Part shown: one piece after another, positions 26,966-35,700 of the stretch
Numbering within the stretch: position 1 is the first letter of the stretch
Layout of the letters: the number at the start of each line of letters is the position of its first letter
DNA from: Limnobacter sp. MED105
GTDB taxonomy: Bacteria > Pseudomonadota > Gammaproteobacteria > Burkholderiales > Burkholderiaceae_B
NCBI RefSeq assembly: GCF_000170915.1
Contig: NZ_ABCT01000001.1
Span: 124,001 to 188,000 of the forward strand
DNA length: 64,000 nucleotides
Direction: 5' to 3'
Made by a program: the position numbers and the translations under genes
The notes under the pieces: generated by a model
Told to the model about the DNA's origin: nothing
Seen by the model: the letters and a program-made list of their open reading frames with translations, nothing else
The model's database searches: none

Positions 26966-27993
26966 AGCTGCTCAAACTTCGGGCAACACGCTTGTTGGGC
27001 ACCTTGTTTTGCCTGCTGGTGGCCAACACCGCGCAGGCAGGCCCGGTGCTGGATGCCATTTACAAACGCGATGCCGTGCGTTGCGGGGTGAGCAGTGGCG
27101 TGGCTGGTTTTTCGGCCCTGGGTAGTGACGGACAATGGCGTGGGCTGGACGTGGCCGTGTGCCGTGCTGTGGCCGCAGCTGTGTTGGGTGATGCACAAAA
27201 AGTACAGTTCACCCCATTAAGTTCACAGCAGCGCTTTGCTGCTTTGCAGGCTGGGCAAATCGACATTCTTTCCCGCAACACCACCTGGACCTTGGGTCGC
27301 GATGCAGGCCTGAACGCGCACTTCGCCGCCATTACTTATTACGATGGGCAGGGCATTTTGATGCACAAACGCTTCGGCGTAAAAAGCGCCAAAGAATTGA
27401 AAGGTGCCGAGATTTGCGTTCAATCGGGCACCACCAATGAGAAAAACCTAAGCACTTATTTGGGCTCGCAAGGCATTACAGCCAAAGCCATTGTGTATGA
27501 CAATTTTGAGGCAGCCTACAAAGCCTTTTTCAGTGGCCGTTGCCAAGCATTTTCAACTGATGTGTCGGCACTGATTGGCTTGAAAAGCAGCCAAAGCGGT
27601 CGGCCTGATGATTATGTGGTGTTGCCTGAAGTTTTTTCCAAAGAACCTTTGGGCCCTGCGGTGCTGCGTGGCGATGACGAGTTTTTTGCCATCGTGAAAT
27701 GGGTGGTGTTTGCCATGATTGAGGCTGAAGAACTGGGGGTTGGAAAAGGCAATATTGAACAAGCGTTGAACAGCAGCAATCCAGCTGTGCAACGCTTGTT
27801 GGGCGGCGCAGAAAACTTGGGGAAACCACTGGGCCTGCCGCGCGACTGGGTGGTAAAAATTTTGCAACAAGTGGGCAATTACGGCGAAGTGTTTGAGGAG
27901 AACCTGGGCAAGCAATCGCCCTTGAAACTTGAACGGGGCTTGAATGCGCTGTGGACCCAAGGCGGGCTGATGTACGCCCCACCTTTGCGCTGA
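26962..27993 (+). CDS. aapJ: General L-amino-acid ABC transporter, periplasmic binding protein (AapJ-like)
   Basis: 343 residues with a signal peptide (VANTAQA-GPVL). The mature chain begins VLDAIYKRDAVRCGVSSGVAGFS, continues with WRGLDVAVCRAVAAAVLG and has DILSRNTTWTLGRDAGL; these are the signatures of AapJ/BztA binding proteins. It delivers a broad range of L-amino acids to the inner-membrane permease. The start is GTG, overlapping the preceding stop. The permease genes follow directly. Confidence 0.88.
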   Translation: MKLLKLRATRLLGTLFCLLVANTAQAGPVLDAIYKRDAVRCGVSSGVAGFSALGSDGQWRGLDVAVCRAVAAAVLGDAQKVQFTPLSSQQRFAALQAGQIDILSRNTTWTLGRDAGLNAHFAAITYYDGQGILMHKRFGVKSAKELKGAEICVQSGTTNEKNLSTYLGSQGITAKAIVYDNFEAAYKAFFSGRCQAFSTDVSALIGLKSSQSGRPDDYVVLPEVFSKEPLGPAVLRGDDEFFAIVKWVVFAMIEAEELGVGKGNIEQALNSSNPAVQRLLGGAENLGKPLGLPRDWVVKILQQVGNYGEVFEENLGKQSPLKLERGLNALWTQGGLMYAPPLR

Positions 27994-28005
27994 AGGTGCT
28001 TGCCC

Positions 28006-28833
28006 GTGAACTTTGAATTTCTCAGTGACCCCGCCGGTTTTGGACTCAGTGAAGGCTGGCTGCAGGTGGCCTTCAGTTCGCCCTACTGGCAAATACTGTT
28101 GGCAGGTTTGTTGAACACCTTGAAAGTGGGCCTACCTGCCTTGCTGATCAGTACGCTTCTGGGCTTGTTGATTGGATTGGGGCAACTGGCACACCACCCC
28201 TTGTTGAAAGGGCTGTGCAAGGGCTATATCAACCTGTTTCGCAATGTGCCATTGTTGTTGCAACTGCTGGCCATTTACTTTGCCATCACCCAGTTTTTGC
28301 CCATCGCCAGCCAAGCCTGGTCGGTTGGCGACAGCGTGTTTTTAAGCAAAAGCGGTTTGGCTTTTCCCTCGTTTTCGGAAGCCCCGGTGCGCGGGCGTTT
28401 TTCAATTGAAGGGGGTTGGGTACTTAGCCCTGAATACCTGGCCGTGCTGCTGGCGCTGGTGGTTTACACTGCCGCCTTTGTTGCCGAAATAGTGCGCGCA
28501 GGCGTACAGGCCGTGAGGCCAGGCATGCGCCAGGGCGCGCTGGCCTTGGGCTTGAGCAACGCGCAAACCACCCGGTACGTGGTGCTGCCCTTGGCCTTGC
28601 GTGTGGTGGTGCCCTCGCTTTCCAACCAATATTTGAACTTGCTGAAAAATGCCTCGCTGGGTGTGGCTGTGGGTTACCCCGAACTGGTGTCGGTGGCCAA
28701 CACCGCCATCAATCAAAGCGGCAAGGCGGTGGAATGCGTGCTGATCATCTTGGTCACTTACGCACTGCTCAGCGCCGTGGCTGCTGGCTTGATGAATGCG
28801 CTGAACACGCGTGTCAACAGGGGGGCTTTGTGA
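28006..28833 (+). CDS. aapQ: General L-amino-acid ABC transporter permease (AapQ-like)
   Basis: 275 residues with several transmembrane helices and the HisM/Q-type permease signature. The EAA loop is RAGVQAVRPGMRQGALALGLSN. GTG at 28006 with AAGG nine bases upstream is preferred over TTG at 28000. It is shorter than Rhizobium AapQ (about 400 residues). The C-terminal stop overlaps the next gene's GTG. It forms the membrane channel with AapM. Confidence 0.85.
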   Translation: MNFEFLSDPAGFGLSEGWLQVAFSSPYWQILLAGLLNTLKVGLPALLISTLLGLLIGLGQLAHHPLLKGLCKGYINLFRNVPLLLQLLAIYFAITQFLPIASQAWSVGDSVFLSKSGLAFPSFSEAPVRGRFSIEGGWVLSPEYLAVLLALVVYTAAFVAEIVRAGVQAVRPGMRQGALALGLSNAQTTRYVVLPLALRVVVPSLSNQYLNLLKNASLGVAVGYPELVSVANTAINQSGKAVECVLIILVTYALLSAVAAGLMNALNTRVNRGAL

Positions 28834-29828
28834 ACACCAACCTGTTGCTTCATCGCTTTTTCAATGGTTTTCTGTGGCTTGCGCTGCCATTGCTTTTGGC
28901 ACCAGTGGCTTGGGCACTGGCGGACTGGGCTGTGTTTAGCGCCGTATTTCGCCCCGATTTACAAGCGTGCCAACAGGCCGGCGGGCAGGGTGCCTGCTGG
29001 GGTGTTGTGGCTGAAAAGTGGCGGGTTATTTTGTTTGGCCGCTATCCTCTTGAAGAACAATGGCGCGCGGGTATCGTGTTGTTGTTGTGGTCGGTGTTGC
29101 TGTTTGCAACGGCAGCACGGTTGTTTAAAAGTAAAACCGCTTTTTCGCTTTGGGCGTTGTTGTTGCCTGCCAGTGCGGTGTTGCTGCACGGTGGTGTTGC
29201 CGCCCTGCCCACAGTACCCACTAACCTGTGGGGCGGCCTGCCACTCACCCTCATTCTAAGCACTGTGGGTTTTGCCTTGGCCCTGCCGCTGGCCGTGCTG
29301 CTGGCCTTGGGGCGACAATCTGCATTTGCACCACTGCGCCGATTTTGTATTACGTACATTGAATTGTTGCGAGCCTTGCCATTGGTCACAGTGCTGTTTC
29401 TGGCCGCTTTTGTGTTGCCCTTGTGGTTGCCAGGTGAGGGGCTGGACCTCTTCACCCGTGTGTTATTCACCATCGCATTGTTCAGCGCCGCCTATTTGGC
29501 CGAAGTGTTGCGCGGTGGCTTGCAGGCTGTGCCAGCCGGTCAGGGGCAGGCCGCCAAGGCACTGGGCCTGAATCGGGTTCAACGCAATGTGCATGTGGTG
29601 TTGCCCCAAGCCATTCGGGCCTGTTTGCCCAGCTTGATCAACAGTTTCGTGACCTTGTTCAAAGAATGCTCATTGGTCACCATTGTGGCCTTGTTTGAAT
29701 TGACTGGTGCCCTAAGCCTGGCCCTGGCAGGGGACGTGCAATGGCGCAGCTTTTACCTGGAAGGCTATTTGTTCATTGGCCTGGTGTATTGGGCCTATTG
29801 CTTTGGTTTGTCGAAAACGGTCAAATAG
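28830..29828 (+). CDS. aapM: General L-amino-acid ABC transporter permease (AapM-like)
   Basis: 332 residues with the start GTG at 28830 (AGGGGGG upstream), overlapping the aapQ stop. The EAA loop is RGGLQAVPAGQGQAAKALGL, followed by LPSLINSFVTLFKECSLVTI. This is the second half of the AapQM permease pair. Normally an ATPase gene (aapP) follows, but here the next gene is an unrelated hydrolase after a 111-base gap. The ATPase must come from elsewhere in the genome or the set is incomplete. Confidence 0.85.
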   Translation: MNTNLLLHRFFNGFLWLALPLLLAPVAWALADWAVFSAVFRPDLQACQQAGGQGACWGVVAEKWRVILFGRYPLEEQWRAGIVLLLWSVLLFATAARLFKSKTAFSLWALLLPASAVLLHGGVAALPTVPTNLWGGLPLTLILSTVGFALALPLAVLLALGRQSAFAPLRRFCITYIELLRALPLVTVLFLAAFVLPLWLPGEGLDLFTRVLFTIALFSAAYLAEVLRGGLQAVPAGQGQAAKALGLNRVQRNVHVVLPQAIRACLPSLINSFVTLFKECSLVTIVALFELTGALSLALAGDVQWRSFYLEGYLFIGLVYWAYCFGLSKTVK

Positions 29829-29879
29829 AAATCAACAGGCGCTTCTTAGAGTTGAATTTCTAGCGCGGAAAAATAATTA

Positions 29880-29897
29880 AGTGTACATTTGTACACT
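29880..29897. promoter_or_regulatory. Perfect palindrome upstream of hydrolase gene
   Basis: AGTGTACATTTGTACACT has perfect 8-bp arms with a 2-base centre, 43 bases before the hydrolase start. This size and form are typical of a dimeric repressor operator. TGTACACTAAC also occurs just before the tRNA-Arg gene (from about 39809). Confidence 0.5.
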
Positions 29898-29939
29898 AAC
29901 AAGAAAATACACCGTCGAATTCCGATTCGGAGACACCGC

Positions 29940-31223
29940 ATGAGCAAGAAAGAAGAACCCAGCACCAGCGAAAAACTGGAAGGCACCCTGATGTTTGTGG
30001 GCGACACCATTGCGCAAGCCACCACGCGGGTGCATGAATTTCATCGCGCTATCAGCGACATGCCATTCAAGGCGGTGGGTGCAGCCACGCTCAATGCCAG
30101 CAAGCCTGTTGAATCGGTTCACAACGAAATTACCGACCTGGTGTACGGCGCTGTTCGCGAAGCGGGCAAAGGCGTATTTTCTGGTGCGGCCTGGGTGGTT
30201 CGGCAGGCCAACCAAAGCCTGGCCTCGCCACAAGTGATAGACCAGGCCATGGGTGGGGAGTTGATGGACGATGTGGACCACTTGCCCGTACCGAACATGC
30301 CGAATGCAAAAACGGACAAGCGGGTGTCGGCCATTTCCAGCGCGATCAACGGTGTGTTTGGCGACCACTTGGCCGCCACACGCAACCCCATGCAAGTGCA
30401 CATGAACCTGTATGCCAATGGCCAGCCTTTGCAGGCCGATCAGGCTGCGCTGATGGCGCAGTTTCCCGATGCACAAAACCACCTCATTATTTTTGTACAC
30501 GGCCTGTGCTGCAATGAAGACAGCTGGCAGATGTACTACAACCCCAGCGAACCAGCCACTCGCCCGTATGGCGACAAGCTGCAAGACGACTTCCCCGTTA
30601 CCGCGCTTTACCTGCGCTACAACACGGGCCGCAACATTGATTCCAATGCGCGCCAGTTCAAGCGCATGCTGAACAAGCTGGTTCGAAACTGGCCTGTGGC
30701 TGTTGAAGGCATTACCTTGGTGGGCCACAGCATGGGTGGTTTGGTCAGCCGTGCAGTGGTTGAAGCACTGACTGACGACGACATTATTTTGAAACGCGCC
30801 ATTCGCGATGTGGTGTGTTTGGGTTCACCCCATGCGGGTGCACCGCTGGCCCGCCTGGCCGCCGCAGGCGAGCAGTTGTTCAGCAAGTTTGAATTGGCCA
30901 AGCCGATTGGCCGGGTGCTGGGCGTGCGTTCACGCGGCATTCGCGATTTGGACCACGGCCTGGGTGCGCTGCAAACTCGCGACGGGCAAGAAGTGATGTT
31001 TCACCTGATCGGTTCGACGATTGGCGACCATACTTCATCCTGGCTGAACACCACTGTGGGTGATGGTTTGGTCACGCCTGATTCAGCACTGGCCGACGAC
31101 ACAGGCAAAGCGCAACGGGTGACCTTCGCGCAAAAGCATCACATGACCTTGCTGAATGATCCCGATGTGTTTCTAGAATTGAAAATGGTATTGCGCCAAC
31201 ACCTCAAGCCCAAACTGAATTAA
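29940..31223 (+). CDS. Alpha/beta hydrolase (lipase/PGAP1-like)
   Basis: 427 residues from ATG at 29940, with GGAG eight bases upstream; a frame extension to 29889 would start inside the palindrome. IIFVHGLCCNEDSW is the oxyanion loop, VGHSMGGLVSRAV the nucleophile elbow, and VVCLGSPHAGAPLARL is typical of lipase/PGAP1-type hydrolases. HHMTLLND near the C-terminus holds the likely catalytic histidine. An N-terminal ~150-residue helical region is unassigned. No signal peptide is visible. Substrate unknown; ester or lipid is likely by family. Confidence 0.82.
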   Translation: MSKKEEPSTSEKLEGTLMFVGDTIAQATTRVHEFHRAISDMPFKAVGAATLNASKPVESVHNEITDLVYGAVREAGKGVFSGAAWVVRQANQSLASPQVIDQAMGGELMDDVDHLPVPNMPNAKTDKRVSAISSAINGVFGDHLAATRNPMQVHMNLYANGQPLQADQAALMAQFPDAQNHLIIFVHGLCCNEDSWQMYYNPSEPATRPYGDKLQDDFPVTALYLRYNTGRNIDSNARQFKRMLNKLVRNWPVAVEGITLVGHSMGGLVSRAVVEALTDDDIILKRAIRDVVCLGSPHAGAPLARLAAAGEQLFSKFELAKPIGRVLGVRSRGIRDLDHGLGALQTRDGQEVMFHLIGSTIGDHTSSWLNTTVGDGLVTPDSALADDTGKAQRVTFAQKHHMTLLNDPDVFLELKMVLRQHLKPKLN

Positions 31224-31786
31224 AAGTTGTAGGTTGAGGTTTTGCTTTCCTGCAAGAACACGCGTTGCGTGGTCAGCAGGTAGTTCACCAACAGGTCAGC
31301 ATAGGTGCGTTTGAATTTGGACTCACGCATGCCTGTTTCAACCAGGTTCAGGCCGTAGTACTTCAAGGCCAAGTGGGCCTGTTGGCATTCTTTGGTCCAA
31401 CAGTCCAGCGGTTCCAGAATTTGATTCACAGCGTCTTGAAAACCGGTGGTGAAATTCAGGAAGTCTGCTTCATTCATGTCCTCAATCAACTCCAGCGCAT
31501 TGTGCTCGGCATGCATGTGCTGTGCATGGGCGCCATTGCGTGGCCGGGTTTGAAACACATTCAGAAATTGAAACAGCAGTGGCTCGGGCAAATGCGAGCT
31601 GGGCACGCCGTACAGCAACTGCACACGGCTCAAATCGATTTGTAGCTGCATGGCGAACAGGCCACTGACGTTGCGAGAACTCAACGCCCAACAGGCACCC
31701 AGCGTTTCAAAAAACACCTCGCGCTCGAAGGAGTATTTTTTGTAAGGGCTGCTGTGCAGCACTTGGTAGGGTGCTCGAATGGTCAT
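31220..31786 (-). CDS. Conserved hypothetical protein
   Basis: About 188 residues from the ATG at 31786 (open upstream to 31870). I do not recognise a family. The chain is soluble, rich in leucine and aromatic residues, with a histidine-rich central stretch (HAQHMHAEHNALE) that could bind metal. It overlaps the hydrolase tail-to-tail by its stop codon. The start is uncertain because no strong ribosome site is present. Confidence 0.55.
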   Translation of the reverse strand: MTIRAPYQVLHSSPYKKYSFEREVFFETLGACWALSSRNVSGLFAMQLQIDLSRVQLLYGVPSSHLPEPLLFQFLNVFQTRPRNGAHAQHMHAEHNALELIEDMNEADFLNFTTGFQDAVNQILEPLDCWTKECQQAHLALKYYGLNLVETGMRESKFKRTYADLLVNYLLTTQRVFLQESKTSTYNF

Positions 31787-31863
31787 GCTGAATCCAATGC
31801 CTTGCCGTTCATCGTTTAAGTATTGTCGACTGCATTGCTTTGGCGTGGCATCGCATAGGTGAG

Positions 31864-31894
31864 GGTTCACCGTTTACGGGGAGGTTCACCATTT
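31864..31894. repeat. Short direct repeat
   Basis: GGTTCACCGTTT (31864-31875) and GGTTCACCATTT (31883-31894), 11 of 12 identical, 19 bases apart, in the gap downstream of the hybrid kinase gene and upstream of the hypothetical gene at 31220. Possibly regulatory sites for the latter. Confidence 0.45.
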
Positions 31895-31911
31895 CAGGGG
31901 GTAGGTTTCCC

Positions 31912-34761
31912 CTAGGAGGGGGTGGCTTTCTCGGCCAGTTCGGAATACTTCTTCACCAAGGCAGGCCACACGGTGCGAATTTGATCCAACACCTCCTTAG
32001 CGTCAATGGTTTGGTTGTTCAAGCCCTGCTCAAAATCCCGAAACACAAGGTGCAAGGCCTTTTCACCCAACAAAGCCAGCAGGCTGACCATGGAATGTAT
32101 TTCACGCACAAACGCCCCTTCATCCAGTTGATCCAAGTGGCCGCGCAGCTTGATCGGCAGGTCGGTACAGTGCTCCATGAACAAATTGGGCAGGGCTGGT
32201 GGCGAAGGCAAGGGCGAAGGTATTTCAGTGTGCAAGAGGTCGGCCAGGGTTGCGTATAGCACGCGGGCCTCCACGGGCTTTGCAATAAAGTCGTCCATGC
32301 CCAAATCCAGACAACGGTTGCGTATTTCTGAAAAAGCATGGCCGGTCAGGCCCACCAGGGGGGTGTCCATCCAGCGAGTCTGGTCGCGCAACCAAGCTGT
32401 AAATTCATAGCCGTCCATCACTGGCATTTCAAGGTCGGTGATGATGACATCAAAATGAGGCGCGTCATCGGGGTCCAGCAATTCAACGGCCTCTTGGCCG
32501 TGTTCACACAGGGTTACGTGCATGCCGGCCGCTTTCAGGTAGGAGCAAACCAATTCCTGGTTCACCGGGTGATCCTCCAGTATCAGGGCGCTTTTCCCCT
32601 GAAGGCTCTCGGGATATTCCCGAGGTGCATCGGACCGCGGCAAGATGGGCAAGTCGGGTCGCGGTGCTGCACAAATGTCTTGCATTAACACCGGGTGCGC
32701 CAGGTGTATCAGTTGTTTGGTGATGTCGGCGGGCAACATTTGCAGCAGGGCACTGTCGGCTGACAGTAGATCGCGGTCAATCGCCACCACGCGCAAGGCC
32801 GGGTTACTCAAGTGTTCCAGCAGTTCAGCGGGCAGTGGTTCGCTGGGGTCGAGTAAATCCGATTGAATAAATACCCAGTCGCAAATGTTTTCGTCCAAGT
32901 GCCTTATGCATTGCCCCAGCGTGCTCACCAAGGTCGCTTCCATGCCGGTGGCAGTCAGCACTGACATCACGCAGTCGGCCACAGGCCCAGGCTGGTGTAA
33001 CAGCACACCACTCTGGTAATCCAGTGGCAGGGGTTCAATCAAAATATCGCTGTCGTAAACCACGGGCACCGAGAACCAAAAACAACTGCCCACACCGGGT
33101 GTGCTTTCCACTGAAATTTGGCCACCCATGCGGATCACCAACTCGCGGGCGATACTCAAACCAAGGCCCGTGCCACCATACACCCGGCTTACGCTTGAAT
33201 CACCTTGTGCAAATTTCTCAAAAATTCGCTCCACTTGCGATTTGCTCAAGCCTGAACCGGTGTCGTGCACCTCAATCCGCAGGTCAAGCCCGGTGTCTGA
33301 ACGGGTTTGGAGTTTTGAAAACACACGCACCGAACCGCTTTCCGTGAATTTCACCGCATTGCTCAGCAAATTGCTAAGCACCTGCCGCAGGCGTGAGGGG
33401 TCGCCCACCAAGCGTTGGCCCAACTGGTTGGAGTAACCAGGCGCAACCTCGTTCAGCAGCATCAGTTTGCGGCTGGCCGCCTGGCTTTGTACGGCAAGAA
33501 ATGAATTGGCCAGCACTTCATCCAGAGTGAACGGAATGTGTTCAAACTCCACCATGCCAGCCTCGGCCTTGGAGTAATCCAGGATGTCATTGAGCAAACC
33601 CAGCAGCGACTTCGCAGCATCCTGCACTTTCAGCAAGTAGTTGCGTTCCTGCTCGGGCAAATCCGATTTCAGGGTTAGCGCGGTCATGCCCAAAATCGCA
33701 TTCATGGGCGTTCGGATTTCATGGCTCATGTTGGCCAGTAACATGCCGCGTGCTTCTACCTGTGCCTCGGCTCGCTCACGGCCCATTTTTGCCTCGAAGG
33801 CGATCATCTCGGCTGATCGGGCTGCCTCGCCTTGTTCCAGCTCGCGCTTGAATGATCCAATCATCAAGGCAAAGCCTTTCACCAGGTTCGTCATCTCGGT
33901 CACGAAGCGGGGCTCGGGCAAGGTAACACTGTAATTGCCCTGTGCAATCTGTTTGCTCACCTTGTTCAGTTCGCGCAGCGGTGCCACCACAAAGCGCTGC
34001 AACACGGCCAGGCCTACCAGGGCCATCAAGGTAACAAGCAAGCCCAGGTACAGGTCGAAATTTGCGGTGGCCTTGATGTTGTTGGCCTGGGCAGCAATCA
34101 CGGTTTGAAAGCCAAGTTCCACTGCGCGAATTCGACCCTGAATTTCAGCGCGAATGGCGTTGGTCATGCCCAGGTATTCTTCCGAGAACAGCATTTGAAT
34201 GGCCAGGTCGTCGCGAACGGGCGCCTCCGACACATACTTGCCTGCATCGGGGTCGTACAGGCCCTGGGTGAGGGCAAACACAATTTGCTCGCGTTCGCGC
34301 AAACGCTTGCTCAAGTTCAAAATATTGTCGACCGAGGCTTTTATATCGCCACTCAGGTTGGGCGCCACGTTTTGTGGGGCGAACAGGCGGCTTTCAAGGG
34401 TTTCACCTTTGGCGGGCACCAAGGGCACGGCTTCGGTGTTGCCGGCGATCAGCTTGCTCCAATACACATTGTCGACAGGCTGGGCATATTTTCGTGCGCC
34501 TGCGTGGGCATCCAGCAGCTCGTAATAATTCACCAAGTGTTGGCTGTTTTTGCTGACCACAAAAGCGGCCACCAGTGTTTGCAGTGCATCGAATTCAGAT
34601 TGCAGCAGGCGCAGTTCGTTGATGGCATTCAAACGCGCAGTGAGTAGGGCTGTTTGTGAAGTTTGCAACTGGTCCGCCCGCTCGCCCATCCACACATTGG
34701 AGGCCAAGCCAAGCAAAGTGGCAAATAACACAAAACGAAACAGGGCCGCCAGCTTCATCAA
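31912..34761 (-). CDS. Hybrid sensor histidine kinase with HPt (BarA/TorS-like layout)
   Basis: 949 residues. Two transmembrane helices (about 5-22 and 240-260) bracket a ~215-residue periplasmic helical sensor. Then HAMP (PLRELNKVSKQIAQGNY), HisKA with H347 (ANMSHEIRTP), HATPase (NLLSNAVKFTE, DTGSGL, GGTGLGLSIA), a divergent receiver-like region, a receiver with D776 (IITDLEMPVMDG) and a C-terminal HPt-like domain with H889 (REIHSMVSLL). The complete three-step relay in one chain is the BarA/TorS-type arrangement. The usual HPt motif is imperfect (no lysine two positions after the histidine). No cognate regulator is next to it. Confidence 0.87.
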   Translation of the reverse strand: MMKLAALFRFVLFATLLGLASNVWMGERADQLQTSQTALLTARLNAINELRLLQSEFDALQTLVAAFVVSKNSQHLVNYYELLDAHAGARKYAQPVDNVYWSKLIAGNTEAVPLVPAKGETLESRLFAPQNVAPNLSGDIKASVDNILNLSKRLREREQIVFALTQGLYDPDAGKYVSEAPVRDDLAIQMLFSEEYLGMTNAIRAEIQGRIRAVELGFQTVIAAQANNIKATANFDLYLGLLVTLMALVGLAVLQRFVVAPLRELNKVSKQIAQGNYSVTLPEPRFVTEMTNLVKGFALMIGSFKRELEQGEAARSAEMIAFEAKMGRERAEAQVEARGMLLANMSHEIRTPMNAILGMTALTLKSDLPEQERNYLLKVQDAAKSLLGLLNDILDYSKAEAGMVEFEHIPFTLDEVLANSFLAVQSQAASRKLMLLNEVAPGYSNQLGQRLVGDPSRLRQVLSNLLSNAVKFTESGSVRVFSKLQTRSDTGLDLRIEVHDTGSGLSKSQVERIFEKFAQGDSSVSRVYGGTGLGLSIARELVIRMGGQISVESTPGVGSCFWFSVPVVYDSDILIEPLPLDYQSGVLLHQPGPVADCVMSVLTATGMEATLVSTLGQCIRHLDENICDWVFIQSDLLDPSEPLPAELLEHLSNPALRVVAIDRDLLSADSALLQMLPADITKQLIHLAHPVLMQDICAAPRPDLPILPRSDAPREYPESLQGKSALILEDHPVNQELVCSYLKAAGMHVTLCEHGQEAVELLDPDDAPHFDVIITDLEMPVMDGYEFTAWLRDQTRWMDTPLVGLTGHAFSEIRNRCLDLGMDDFIAKPVEARVLYATLADLLHTEIPSPLPSPPALPNLFMEHCTDLPIKLRGHLDQLDEGAFVREIHSMVSLLALLGEKALHLVFRDFEQGLNNQTIDAKEVLDQIRTVWPALVKKYSELAEKATPS

Positions 34762-34807
34762 GCAAAAAAGGCAAGTGTGGACAAGCCCCTATTCTTACCG
34801 GAAAAGC

Positions 34808-35584
34808 TTAGTGCGTGTGTAGTGATTGCAAAATCAGCCAGAAAGCTGCAACGATCATGACTGCTGCAAAGCTTCTTCGAAGCGCCTTTTCAGGCAAGTA
34901 GTGCGCAATGGCCACACCGGCCGATACCGTAAACAGCCCGCCAAACGCCAGGGGTAAACCCAATTCCCAGTTCACGCGGTGGGCATTGGCATAAGTGGTC
35001 AGTGCCATCACAGAGCTGGGTGCCACCAAGGCCAGTGACAAAGCCTGCGCCGTGGTTTGAGTGTGTTTGAACACGGTGGTCAACATGGGTGTGGCCACCA
35101 AACCGCCCCCCATGCCCAGCAAGCCCATGCTGGTGCCGCCCAGCACACCCACAATTGGCATGGTTGCGGTGCGGGGTTGGTCGCTGTTGTCTGAATTCGC
35201 GCTGGGGTTTTTGCGCAGCAACAGCATGCGCAGGCCCACTGCCAAAATAAACAGGTTGAATATCCAGTGCAGCAGGTTTTGATCCAGGCGAACGGCCAGC
35301 TTGGCGGTTAACCAGGTGGTGATAGTGGCAGTAATACCAATGGCGGCCACGGCCAACCACGGCAATTTGTGGTGCTGGTTGTAACGCCACCAGCCAATCA
35401 ACAAATTGGGCACCATCAACACCAGTGCGGTGCCTTGGGCCAGGGCCTGGTCCATGCCAAACCCGATAATAAAAAGCGGGACGGCAATAATACCGCCCCC
35501 GATACCAAACAGCCCACCGAAGAAACCCAAAGCCGCGCCCAACGACAAAACAAGGAGCAAATCAGGAAGAGCGAGCCAAGACAT
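34808..35584 (-). CDS. TauE/SafE-family sulfite/organosulfur exporter
   Basis: About 258 residues with eight predicted transmembrane helices. The two glycine-rich repeats of the family are visible: GFFGGLFGIGGGIIAVP and GGTSMGLLGMGGGLVATP. Family members export sulfite, sulfoacetate or other small anions. The start at ATG 35584 precedes the first helix; the frame is open to 35650. It is divergent from a LysR regulator with an inverted repeat in the shared promoter region, so LysR control is likely. Confidence 0.87.
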   Translation of the reverse strand: MSWLALPDLLLVLSLGAALGFFGGLFGIGGGIIAVPLFIIGFGMDQALAQGTALVLMVPNLLIGWWRYNQHHKLPWLAVAAIGITATITTWLTAKLAVRLDQNLLHWIFNLFILAVGLRMLLLRKNPSANSDNSDQPRTATMPIVGVLGGTSMGLLGMGGGLVATPMLTTVFKHTQTTAQALSLALVAPSSVMALTTYANAHRVNWELGLPLAFGGLFTVSAGVAIAHYLPEKALRRSFAAVMIVAAFWLILQSLHTH

Positions 35585-35639
35585 GGGTGGTGTGCCGTAG
35601 ATGTGGAAGCGCCCAGTGTATTCGTTATAAAAATATCTA

Positions 35640-35688
35640 CAATGATTCAATATTTAAAATATTATTAACAAATACGCACGAATCATTG
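35640..35688. promoter_or_regulatory. Wide inverted repeat in a LysR/TauE divergent promoter
   Basis: CAATGATTC (35640-35648) and GAATCATTG (35680-35688) are perfect 9-bp arms 31 bases apart, with an A+T-rich near-palindrome AATATTTAAAATATT between. Placement fits a LysR-type control region. Confidence 0.5.
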
Positions 35689-35700
35689 TTGAGGTAGTTT

